A DNA stretch of 21,042 bases. Origin: Branchiostoma floridae (taxonomy: Eukaryota > Chordata > Leptocardii > Amphioxiformes > Branchiostomatidae). The position numbers and the translations under genes are program-made. The stretch's first letter is position 1, and each line of letters opens with the position of its first letter. Positions 1 to 9,074 of the stretch are shown here, piece by piece. The notes beneath the pieces were generated by a model. It ran no database searches and was not told the DNA's origin. It worked only from the letters and a program-made list of their open reading frames with translations. Location: NCBI RefSeq assembly GCF_000003815.2, contig NC_049995.1, forward strand, positions 5,878,640-5,899,681, in the 5' to 3' direction.

Positions 1-739
1 AAAGCTCCTTTGTGAGCGCTTTCTTTAATTTCATAACCATTTCATAGTTATCTAATGTTTTTGACATGTTTATGGACCTAGTTTCAAGTTACGTAACACC
101 CTACTACGAGATATACGCACTTCATACGCATTTAATCGTTTTGTGTCCGTTTTAGGTCGCTTACAGTACCATGTGCCGTATTGTGCGTATTGCTTGCTTA
201 CGTAAAACCGACACAAGTCGATTGATATGTGCATGAGGTGGAAATTGTGTGCGTACTACTGCGTATAACAACTGCCAATTTGGATGCAATACGTTAAAAC
301 AATGACAATGCACAACTCAAAAAGGGATAAGTATAAACGGACCCCCCAAATTTCTAGAAAAGGTTGAGAAAGCAAAGCCACAGCTGAGCGACTAAGCCTT
401 TAAAGGTCGATCTGTGAATTTCATGAAAAAAATTATTTTCTTTGAAAGTTTATGTGTTTTTCTTTCAATTATAAGACTTTGACATAGAGGAAAGTGTTAC
501 GCTGCCATTCCCCCACTTAGGCGATTTCCACTGAACGTACTGGTACTCCATGTGTCTGTTTCTAATTTTCTGGGAATTCGAACATCCGGTCCTAGCAACC
601 TGTGTAGGCTGAAAAAATAAAGGGTTAAGTACACAAATCCAATTTTGGCTGCTCAATTGTCTCTCATTACACTGGGGGATCTTGGTCCTCCGTAGGTCTC
701 TGTTTCTTGGAAGCCTTGGAAGATACGGTCTTAGCATGC

Positions 740-761
740 ATATATATATACATATATATAT
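740..761. repeat. (TA)n microsatellite, palindromic
   Basis: Alternating T and A broken by one C, so that the tract is self-complementary around its centre. Simple sequence with no gene signal. Confidence 0.85.
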
Positions 762-1097
762 GTAGGATTTTCTATTAAAGAAACAGCTTTGAGTAGTGAA
801 TTGGTGCCTGTCCCCGTTTCCGTGTGTGTAATCCAACTTGGGGTCAACTCGTGCCATTTTCTGACAACATTTTGTACATTTTGGCCAGCTGAATGTTGCG
901 AGGTAATAAAACCGATAAACCAGGGAATGTCTTGGACTACTCAAGTGACTCGGTTTCTTACCAATATTTGAAAAATAGCAAAATTTAAAACCAATTTAAG
1001 TCTGCGCAAAACAAGAAAGACACAAGCTGTATAATATCAAACAGTCTTAGAAACCATCATACTAAGATAATAGATTTCTACAGGTAACTTAACACTA

Positions 1098-1215
1098 ATG
1101 GATCAAAAGCGTCGCCTAGCCATCCTTACTACATATGCAAAGTACTGCTCTATTTTGAAAGCACTTTATCCTGATGGATCAAAACGTCACCTAGCAATGT
1201 TGATTAAAAGTACAA
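1098..1215 (+). repeat. Two copies of a dispersed repeat, 76 bp apart
   Basis: ATGGATCAAAAGCGTC begins at 1098, and ATGGATCAAAACGTC begins at 1174, followed by ACCTAGCAATGTTGATTAAA. The second copy extends leftwards as GCACTTTATCCTG. Related copies occur at 6793-6845 and 6950-7000. The 76-bp spacing is not a multiple of three, so this is unlikely to be a coding repeat. Confidence 0.7.
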
Positions 1216-1678
1216 GAGTCCTTGTATTGACGTTGTAAAGCATAACTGTTCACAAACAACACTTTGGAAAAAAAGTGTATACTATAGAGATAACAGAAGA
1301 ACGTATTATGTTTTATATTATAATTATGGCAGGGATATGAATTTCCGTAGGTGCCCAGATCCGTGAATGGTGAAACCGGAATTGTTTGACGACAAATAGG
1401 TGTACTACACTTCTTTCTGCTGAATGTCTCGTTGTGTGAACATGAAAAACTTTCAGCTGGGGCACAACAAGCGAACAACAAAGTGTCTTCGATTACCTAT
1501 TGTTTTTCCTAAAAACTAGAGTTCCATGACTACATACCTCCATACGTGAAAAAGACTTGTGCTATTAAAGCCTGTGTCATGTATGTAGCTGCAATGTTTT
1601 TTTAGTAGAATGACTGCAAAATAAGGAAATATGTAGATTTGAGTGAGAACAAATTACATCAACCTACAGTACGTCAAG

Positions 1679-1694
1679 CCCCCCCCCCCCCCCC
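1679..1694 (+). repeat. Poly-C run (16 bp)
   Basis: Sixteen consecutive C. The length is prone to assembly and sequencing error. A second run of 14 C lies at 4879-4892. Confidence 0.9.
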
Positions 1695-1769
1695 ATTTAT
1701 GAGGAATGCACAATACATTTCGGACACTAAAAAGTGAGTGCAAAGATATTATCAGTAAACAGTACAAAA

Positions 1770-1775
1770 TTTATT
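1770..1775 (-). terminator. Candidate poly(A) signal for the GNAT gene
   Basis: AATAAA on the minus strand, about 515 nt downstream of the acetyltransferase stop codon. It is the first canonical hexamer I noticed in that direction. A closer variant signal is possible. Confidence 0.35.
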
Positions 1776-2290
1776 TCTTTATCTATATGAAGTTAGTTAC
1801 GCATCATGTAAAAGCCATTTTCTGAATTAGAGTAAAATAGAAATAAATCTCATTGAACCTAAACTTTACAAATATCTAGCACAAAGGCTGCTGACAAAAG
1901 ACTGTTAGAATGCAAGAATTACACGCAGAATCCATCTGAATACAAAAGAAATCGCCTTGACAATAAAACACTAACATATAGTACAGGTATAATCAGGTAA
2001 AGGATTCACATTTCCAGGTTTAAAAACTGCTTTAGAAATCAGGACAATGATAAAAGATTATATTTAACACTTAGCGACTCTAACTAGCATGAATGGGTGT
2101 TTTAGAAAAATCAGAAAGAACATTGCCACCTGAAGCTGAATTTGTCACTTCTAATACTCGAAGGAAAAATGTATTGAAATAATGTCAAAACTGTACCATC
2201 AATTGTAATGCATGTAGTTGCACTCAACACTTTGGGCTTTAAAACAAATCTATCTTTAATTTAACACTTGGAAATCATAACATTTTAGAA

Positions 2291-3262
2291 TTAAAACCCA
2301 ATGTCGCAACTGGCAACACCATAGACCATGTTTTGCTGAACGCTGTTACATTTCGTGAACATGTGTGTTATGGAAGATATACTTTCTAAGCCAAATTCAC
2401 TCACGATCTGCATAGCATTTTCGTTAACATCGATAACATCAATGTAGAAGGGAATTTCTGGTGGAACGGTCGCGACTAGAGCGTTGAAGAGCTGTAAACC
2501 AACTGCAGAGGACTCCGCGAAGATGGGAGCGATTTTTCTGGAGAAGGAGGTGCTCTGGTATCCTTCATAACAAAGCCGACTGCACCCGTAGCCGGCGATC
2601 CTGTATTCTCTCTTCTGACCAATGCCTTCGATACTATCGACGGCAACGAGGTTGATCGAACCAGGTTGGTTGATCCAGCTCTTCAGCAAAGTTGGCCGTG
2701 ACACACCAGAAACTTTTTGGTCAAAGGCACAGAAGTCGTCAAAGTTCACTTTGTCAACTGAAACCAGCGTTACACGGTCCTCGGCGTTATTGACGGCATG
2801 GTCATCATCAGTACGACCAACTCCGCGAAACCGGATTGTTTGCCACGAACTCTTGAAACCGGATTTCTCGTAGTTACTTCGCTGAGCGGGAGCACTCTCC
2901 AGAAACAGGTTTCTGTCACCGATCGTCTTCATGACTTCTTGCCACATCCTGTAGCCATACCCCTTTCCCCGGAAGGGCGGTTTGACGATGTATTGGGTTA
3001 TCGAAGCAACATCTGCCCCGAATTTTACGGTACCAAGCCCTCCGATCGGAACACCATCTAGTTCTGCCAGGTAGTAACCGGTAGGATCCTGCTTATAGTA
3101 GGATTCTGCATCGTAAACGCATGGGCACCACCCCTCCGCTATTGCCCACTCAAACAAGAGCGAAAATTCTGACGGGGTGGTCATCAGACGGACACGGAAA
3201 TTTTCTGTTTTATCCGTCCCTTTTAATGATTGGCCATCGTCGCCGCGTGCTCCGTCCTCCAT
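2291..3262 (-). CDS. GNAT-family N-acetyltransferase domain protein
   Basis: A 323-residue single-exon frame. Residues about 23-145 form a GNAT domain: the acetyl-CoA-binding motif A is visible as YIVKPPFRGKGYGYRMW (residues 91-107), giving the R-x-x-G-x-G pattern at R98-G101-G103. It is preceded by GYYLAELDGVPIGGLG (62-77) and followed by a motif-B-like YEKSGF (131-136). Residues about 160-305 look like a second, degenerate GNAT-fold half (RIAGYGCSRL, then SSAVGLQLFNAL, then FYIDVIDVNENAMQ), as in animal proteins with a YitH/HolE-type C-terminal domain. The ATG has a strong context (G at -3, G at +4). An AG about 15 nt upstream (GTTAG before GCAAGG) could be the acceptor of a 5'-UTR intron. 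The substrate cannot be told from sequence. The acetyltransferase assignment is firm and the two-domain reading is probable. Confidence 0.88.
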   Translation of the reverse strand: MEDGARGDDGQSLKGTDKTENFRVRLMTTPSEFSLLFEWAIAEGWCPCVYDAESYYKQDPTGYYLAELDGVPIGGLGTVKFGADVASITQYIVKPPFRGKGYGYRMWQEVMKTIGDRNLFLESAPAQRSNYEKSGFKSSWQTIRFRGVGRTDDDHAVNNAEDRVTLVSVDKVNFDDFCAFDQKVSGVSRPTLLKSWINQPGSINLVAVDSIEGIGQKREYRIAGYGCSRLCYEGYQSTSFSRKIAPIFAESSAVGLQLFNALVATVPPEIPFYIDVIDVNENAMQIVSEFGLESISSITHMFTKCNSVQQNMVYGVASCDIGF

Positions 3263-4603
3263 TGCTGCGTCCCTTGCCTAACAGAGGCGCTCCTGGACTG
3301 AGGGATATCAAAAGAATCAACGAGGTCATTAAAAAACGTTCAAAGGATTCTTTCGGAGACTTTTACTGATTGACCATGAGGTAAAAAAATAATCGTTTGC
3401 AACAAATAATCGCAAAAGACAATGCAAATAGACTAAAACATTCATTTAAACGTTATTGTGTTGAAAAAATATGAGGTTCTAACAAATTCTAAGGGAAAAT
3501 GTGCCTGTTATTCCTGATATGTTCATATCGTCTGCCATCTTGGATTTTGACCGATGACGTCATCAAATTAGCATATTTTTTGTATTTTTAATTATGAAAG
3601 ATATTCTAAATAGCATGAGATTATATTCATGTAAAGACGTAGCAGTAATACTTAATATAGCAAATAAACGTGATTCATCATAAAAACCAAAATTAGTGAT
3701 TTTCGTCAAAAATGCCTGTCAACAAACGGTTGCCAAGGCAACACGAAGAAATGGAAAATTTAATACTTTATGAACTTGTTCCCAAAAGCATCTTATGGAA
3801 ACTCACTAAATTTGGTAGTTCTAGCGTTATGTGACATGAAAGTTGGTGCGTGCCCCAAAAGCCCCCCACACCCTCCGTCTGAATAGGGTTAAACAAGGTT
3901 GGTTACTAGACTTCAACATTGGTCCAAAAGTTTCTGTAACTAAGCTAGCCAAAGGCAGTGTCCATCTTTCCGCTTAGTGGATTAGAAGATTGACCACCAA
4001 GACACAGTACGGCACGTGTTATGACGTAAAACAAACATAGCACAGCACCTAACACAATTTTTGTACCAGGGGGCCTTCGTAACTCCAACCCTGAGTCACC
4101 ACCGCATAGCCTAGCTGACATTTTCTGAACCCCTGGTGCTAGTTCGAGCTGCAGGGTCAAAGTACAAAGTACGATTCATGATTACTTTCTATTAATCTTC
4201 ATACCAAAATTGGTAGCTTTGCCTTCTGTTGGCTATGGTCAATATTTCAAGAAGGGGACATAACACAGTATAATAGGACGATGTGAGAATTTAACTCCTC
4301 TGCCAGCTAAAGTACTTCGTTAGCTAGATAATGTATCCAGAGCGCCACAGAAACGCTCCTTGTACACTGCATATTAAACCCCCTGTGTAGTCGTTTGTAG
4401 CGTTTACTATTCAAGGCACGCTGCAACATCATGGCACCAAACTCATAGGGTTAAGTGACTTTGAAGACCCCCAGCGAAGTGGGTGTTGGCTCCCCTAGCA
4501 ACACATAGCAACCACCTTTGACCCCAAGTTTTCCAAATTTCCCCCATTGTTCGATAATAGCCCCCTCCCCACCAAGTGTGAAAACATTCCGGGAGGGGTG
4601 CCG

Positions 4604-4629
4604 CCTGGCCAGGTGAGACATTACCTGGC
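4604..4629. repeat. Short inverted repeat
   Basis: CCTGGCCAGG is a perfect 10-bp palindrome at 4604-4613. GCCAGGT (4608-4614) also pairs with ACCTGGC (4623-4629) across an 8-nt loop, so two alternative foldings are possible. No flanking gene suggests a role. Confidence 0.6.
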
Positions 4630-4878
4630 ACCCTGTAGGGTGGGGGGTAACGTTTGACAATAATGTCTGGGAAGGTAAGCAGGGTGTGTATTGGGTGTAG
4701 TGTTTCCAGTGTGTTAGAAATAGTCTGAATGCTACTGTTTGAATTATGCTGTCATCATGAGTATGAATAACTTTGCAAATGGATACAGTGCAGCTCAAAT
4801 AATTCGTATCCCACCAATTATACGCTGGGACCAATTTTTACATGATTTCGACTGACTAAAACAAGAAACAAATAAATG

Positions 4879-4892
4879 CCCCCCCCCCCCCC
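4879..4892 (+). repeat. Poly-C run (14 bp)
   Basis: Fourteen consecutive C after AATAAATG. Simple sequence, with uncertain length in any assembly. Confidence 0.9.
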
Positions 4893-6792
4893 AAGTCTTA
4901 CTAGGGCTATTAGCTTTTCCATAGATTGAGTTCACTGTTGTAGGAACATGATACATATACTTTCAGCTAATGTTCCAGGTCAGGTCCACCAGAAGAAGAA
5001 ATTGTTTCAAACTGAAATCTTTAGAACCTTTCAAGGGAGTATTACTTCTGTTGTTATCCACCAGACCTACTAAATGTATTTACAAAATTCTCTGGTGCTA
5101 CTGTTTCATCTACATTCTTTAAATCTACAATAAGAAAACATGCTAGTCTTTCAACTTCTGAAGTCAAGAATATTTACCAAACAACTTGATCATGTTTCCC
5201 CCTAGAAACAAGGATGTTGATTATTTCAACCTCATTGCTTTTAAACAAGTAATATTACATGAAGTATCATAATGTATTATGACTATAGCCAGGCCTGTAT
5301 GCTCAAAGAATACTGTTAATAACTGTACATTGCTGAAATGAGAACGACATTCAGCATTACTGAAATCTGAAGCTATACAGTTAAATGACTAACAAATCAG
5401 ACAAATAGATAGTAGTATATGCATCATTAATCTATTTCAATTTTGTTTCTGAATACAATGTGTATTTACAAATCTACGTTACTCAAATTTGTTCCATATT
5501 TCATAGTTACTGTTCCTTTCTACCACATTCTTAAATACCTGTAATTTGAATTGTCCTTAGAACACCTAGCCCTGTACAATATGAGCAATCATCAAAAACT
5601 ATGCTAATATATACAGAACATTTGTAAGGAGTGAGGAATAATTGTTTGACAGTCACAGTCATTATTTTGCCACTAAATCAGACAGATTTTGATTCAGACT
5701 AAATGTGGTTACTACCCAGGGTCAGTTTCTTCTCTGCCATTACTGTTTCTTGGATAGACAGGTGAAATTTTTTCAATCCAACTTTCTTGGAATTCTGCTT
5801 CTTCTATATATTTGTGTGTGATACTTTAATGCTTGAAAGTTTGTTTATTATTGATCAACAGAACCCAAGCTGGCTGTCTGGCTTGGCAGGTAAAGGTGTG
5901 ACAAGCTGTGAACATGCCCATTGTTCTCCTCAGGTAGAGTAGTGCCCTGCTGCCAGGCACTAAGTCAACAAATTAATTGGCCATATTGTTCCTCAATCCA
6001 AACAAAGAGATCACATTTCATGCTTGGAATGGCTAAAAGTTGCAATTTTGTCATCTTATCTTTTCCTTAAAGGCGCAACCATATGCAATATTCTTATTTG
6101 TCGCAAAAGACATGACGGGTTAGTAGACAAGTTGTACTTTAATGTTCAGGGGGTCCCGTGGTTGTGCATATTTCCACTTCCCTGTCAAGCTGCCATGAAT
6201 ATTTCACATATTCTATTTTTGAAAATATTTTGAACATATTAAAGGATATCTGTGTTATTATCATACTAGTGGGCATGGTACCACCTCAACATTATAGAGT
6301 GCTCTTTGCTGAAAACATACATACCACATTTGTGTAAAAAATATGACCTGGGGTGTTGCGCCGAGGGCTTATAAGTGAGAAAATTAAGCTGTGCTTATTA
6401 TATTCATATTATAATATCAGTGAGTCTTTTGTGAAATCCATATGGTCTGAACATATGCTATGGGTCTGTAGCTCCACTTCCTGTTGAAAATTTTGAAAAA
6501 TACCAGCCCAGTAACTTTCTACAGCTAATCAAAGTTGGTGGATCAGTTAATTAGGCAGAAGGGGGAAAAGTGTCTTAACTCACTGAGTAACGTACAAAGC
6601 TGTTAGTGTCCAAATAAACAGGTCACCCTACCTGAACAAACAAGAACCTTAGCCTTGTACAAGAAGGCCACTCAACTGTCTCCAGTGTTCTGGCCTGTGC
6701 TTCGGCAGTACAGGAACGTTTCCAACACGATCGCAGTTTACATGACCCGGAAGTATTCTGAGCCTGATCCAAGGTCACATACTTGCAATGCA

Positions 6793-7000
6793 CCACTTTA
6801 TTCTAATGGTCAAAAGCGTCACCTAGCAATATTTATTAGAAGTGCAATGAACGCGATCCTAATGTCGATTGTAATACATGTAAATTCACAAAGATACGGA
6901 CAACGTTTGTCACGTAGAAGAAATTTTCTAATCTTACACGTTTACGTACGTTTCATTATGGATCAAAAGTGTCACCTGGCAATTTCTACTGAAACTGCAA
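6793..7000 (+). repeat. Two further copies of the dispersed repeat, 152 bp apart
   Basis: Copies start at ATGGTCAAAAGCGTCACC (6806) and ATGGATCAAAAGTGTCACC (6958). The first extends as CACTTTATTCTA on the left and CAATATTTATTAGAAGT on the right, matching the copy at 1165-1212 over about 50 bp. The spacing of 152 bp is twice the 76 bp seen near 1.1 kb, so a 76-bp unit may underlie the family, with one unit here too decayed to recognise. The overlapping 117-codon open frame (6655-7008) is probably not a gene. Confidence 0.6.
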
Positions 7001-7429
7001 TTATCTAAATGTAATAATAGGCTAAGTCTTAAAGTCGCATATTCATAAGTTTTAGTATTTGTAATATTTGTCATCCCTACACAACTATAATTTAACTTAC
7101 CTAGTTGATATAACATTTCGCATGGTTTCAAGATGGCCGACACATGTCACAAATCAACATGGTGGCACCTTTATCTGATGGTAAAATAGAACATGTCTAC
7201 AACAGAATATAAGCCCCAGCTGGAAGACGTGTTATGGGATTATACCCCTACAAAGAAGATTGTCTACCAGTTTTCAAATTTTATTGCCTTCGAAGAGTTT
7301 CTTGTTTTCTTTATTCATTTCATTTTACCACTCAACTGTTCTTGTGTACTACGTCGTATAACATTTCATGTTGAATAACCAATACATTTGTTAAAAGTTA
7401 TCTGCTCTAGCAAAACGATCTTGGATTCA

Positions 7430-7760
7430 GAATATACAGCCATGGTATTTCAATGCGCTATCTCATTCATGTAATTTGTCGTTAATATCCATCTTATTTA
7501 CTCAGTTCGTTGTAACATATTTATCAATCAGTCAATTCGTTATAGAAGATATTGTATTTACGAAGGGACAACTAGTCAATTCATGTAATTCAACCGGAGA
7601 GCCTTTTTAAAACTATTTCATTTACGACAATCGTAGTGAAAGTTATGTTAGTCACGTCATTTGTAGTAAAATATTTTTAATTCACGCTATATTGTTTCAC
7701 GCTATATTGTTGACATAATCCGTAAAAAACCTATTTATTCACGTCATCAACAAAATTTGA
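7430..7760. repeat. Degenerate AT-rich periodic block
   Basis: Phrases such as TCAATTCGTT, TCAATTCATGTAATT, TCACGTCATTTGTAG and TTCACGTCATC recur every few tens of bases. TTTCACGCTATATTG is repeated almost back to back at about 7680-7711. It looks like an old, diverged tandem array. The unit length cannot be fixed by eye. Confidence 0.35.
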
Positions 7761-7905
7761 TGTAGCTACCTTCCTAAATATAGAATAATTGTAAAGTTAG
7801 CCCGGGGGCTAATTGCAGGTAACACGAGAGATTCAGACAAAGTAAAAACAATATTATAAGTGTCTAGTCTAAAACTAGTAAAATCTAATTCTAGATCCTG
7901 GATTA

Positions 7906-8212
7906 TTAGGTTTGACTCCTTTTTTGAAGACAGTGAAAGACGAAAGATCCCACCTTTTCTATTATGTGTGGGTTTTGTGAAGTTAGAAGGAGAACTGTTT
8001 TCTTTTTGTCGGTGAATGTAAAGACATTTGGGTGGAATTTGGTGGCCTCTTCAAACAGCTCTTTTCTTGCGTGATCGTAGAAAGAGCAGTTTGACATCTG
8101 TTTCGTCTTCCATCATGTTTGACGTGCACTGTTTGCACGTTCTTTTACACACAGGTAACTTCTTGTACCGCGCTCTCTCAATTTCAAGAGGGTAGGCACT
8201 AATAATGCTTAT
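7906..8212 (-). pseudogene. LINE ORF2 C-terminal remnant
   Basis: The end of a non-LTR retrotransposon reverse transcriptase. Reading downstream on the minus strand, one frame gives LEIERARYKKLPV, then a Cys-rich CKRTCKQC, then MMEDET. After a frame change near 8097-8102 it continues MSNCSFYDHARKELFEE and ends in VGSFVFHCLQKRSQT with a stop at 7906. Functional relatives have E-D-E-x-H-F-x-x-x-C at this point. Here the H-F segment is missing, consistent with a small deletion that shifts the frame. The short open frame 7906-8097 is therefore not an independent gene. Nothing upstream of about 8225 is recognisable as the rest of the element, so the copy is strongly 5' truncated. Confidence 0.7.
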
Positions 8213-8297
8213 TAGACAATCCTCCGAAATTTAGCGTGAAGAGCCGCCGCCCTCATAGCTTACCGCCCTCTCTCTTCCAAACACACCGGCCAGTGAC

Positions 8298-8449
8298 ACC
8301 GGTACCTTCGTGGGTCTTTGTCTGTAACAGTAGTAAAGACATGTTACACATGGAGATATCAACTAGAAAAGTAGCATTTGGAAGCAATACTATAGTTATC
8401 TTCACATTGCGATACCGGTACCTTCGTGGGTCCTTGTCTGTAACAGCAG
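8298..8449 (+). repeat. 36-bp direct repeat, two copies
   Basis: ACCGGTACCTTCGTGGGTC followed by TTGTCTGTAACAG occurs at 8298-8333 and 8414-8449 with two differences, offset 116 bp. The block between them is itself related to 8691-8766. Confidence 0.85.
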
Positions 8450-8766
8450 TTATATCTCTGTCACTTTATCCACGATCTACGGGCGTATCGATGGAAGATC
8501 GGCCATATTTCAGATCGACAGAGGTGCGCTTTTTTCCACCTGAAAACCGTCCCTGGCACATATAAGCCATACTTTGTACCTTGTACAATTGTTGTGCAAT
8601 AAAGTTATTATTATAAGCGAGGCTCGGACGATTGCCGCAGAATCGTCGTCCGATCGATTTTCGCCAAATGTGACAGGGGCCCGGGGTATAAGGACATGTC
8701 AGAAATGGAGATATCAGCTAGAAAGGCGCGAGTTGGAAGCGAATATTAATGTTATCATCACATTGC
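8336..8766 (+). repeat. Diverged 75-bp duplicated block (8336-8410 and 8691-8766)
   Basis: Both blocks run ACATG, then ATGGAGATATCA, then CTAGAAA, TTGGAAGC, and end TCACATTG. They differ at roughly one base in five and by a few small indels. The LINE 3' tail at 8560-8616 lies between them. Confidence 0.7.
8560..8616 (+). mobile_element. LINE 3' tail (plus strand)
   Basis: ACTTTGTACCTTGTACAAT followed by TGTTGTGCAATAAAGTTATT (8590-8609). The same tail, with one base changed, ends the minus-strand LINE remnant at 13234-13253. No reverse-transcriptase coding sequence precedes it, so only the end of the element is present or recognisable. Confidence 0.6.
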
Positions 8767-8969
8767 TAAGCCTAACAAACGTAAACGTCTGCTCTACTAT
8801 CACTTGACACTGGTACCGAAGCAGAATGTCCGTTTTTAATCTTTTGTCCTGGACATGCTATGGTTACGATTTGCATTGATGGCGGCGGATAGCTTTAAAT
8901 GCAAGGAAGAAGTGGTGTAGGTTTGGCTATCCTAGCATGATTTTTCTTCTTTTTTTTTCGCCAATTTGC

Positions 8970-8975
8970 TTTATT
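8970..8975 (-). terminator. Poly(A) signal of the minus-strand FABP-like gene
   Basis: AATAAA on the minus strand, 55 nt downstream of the proposed stop codon at 9030-9032. Its position supports the terminal exon call. Confidence 0.55.
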
Positions 8976-9029
8976 GTATGATCTTCCTGCAAACATCCAA
9001 TAATCAGGAAATTGACTTGCCACGGTCTT

Positions 9030-9074
9030 TCACATTTCTATCGATCGAACGTAAGGCAATACATCTATGCTCAA
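9030..9074 (-). CDS. FABP-like gene, probable terminal exon 5
   Basis: After acceptor GTATTTCAG, 14 codons read LSIDVLPYVRSIEM, then TGA. It follows exon 4 in phase 0 across a 75-bp intron. The Arg-x-x-Glu spacing resembles the FABP C-terminus (T-R-T-Y-E), and AATAAA follows within 55 nt. An alternative acceptor (TTTAAAG, near 8895) would give an 18-residue tail without the expected Arg pattern and is less likely. Confidence 0.5.
   Translation of the reverse strand: MSIDVLPYVRSIEM

Larger units (their letters stand above)
1..2290. other. Non-coding stretch, including probable 3' UTR of the GNAT gene
   Basis: No credible gene is visible. The longest open frame (465-944, minus) runs through an alternating TA tract at 740-761 and has no recognisable domain. 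The stretch holds two copies of a dispersed repeat (1098 and 1174), a poly-C run (1679-1694) and, at its right end, sequence that probably forms the 3' UTR of the minus-strand acetyltransferase gene (about 1750-2290). Confidence 0.6.
3263..7905. other. Long gene-free stretch with dispersed repeats
   Basis: I see no exon with convincing splice sites or homology in this 4.6 kb. About 3480-3890 reads like an old interspersed element (a TTGACCGATGACGTCATC stretch, later CGGTTGCCAAGGCAAC, ending in a C-rich CCCCAAAAGCCCCCC), but no terminal structure confirms this. About 4900-6650 is AT-rich sequence without visible structure. Other content is listed separately: a hairpin (4604-4629), poly-C (4879-4892), repeat copies (6793-7000) and a degenerate periodic AT-rich block (7430-7760). 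Confidence 0.55.
8213..9029. other. Repeat-derived non-coding stretch downstream of the FABP-like gene
   Basis: The two open frames here (8236-8565 and 8574-8807, plus) lack recognisable domains and run through duplicated blocks and a LINE 3' tail, so I do not call them genes. The right part (8960-9029) should be the short 3' UTR of the minus-strand FABP-like gene. Confidence 0.55.

Noticed and set aside
465-944. 159-codon minus-strand open frame
   Set aside because: It crosses a TA microsatellite, has no recognisable domain or convincing exon structure, and its composition is like the surrounding non-coding DNA.
6655-7008. 117-codon plus-strand open frame with repeated words such as KRHLAI and KCHLAI
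   Set aside because: The repeated words come from a dispersed DNA repeat spaced 76/152 bp, not a multiple of three, so the frame is not maintained as a protein repeat.
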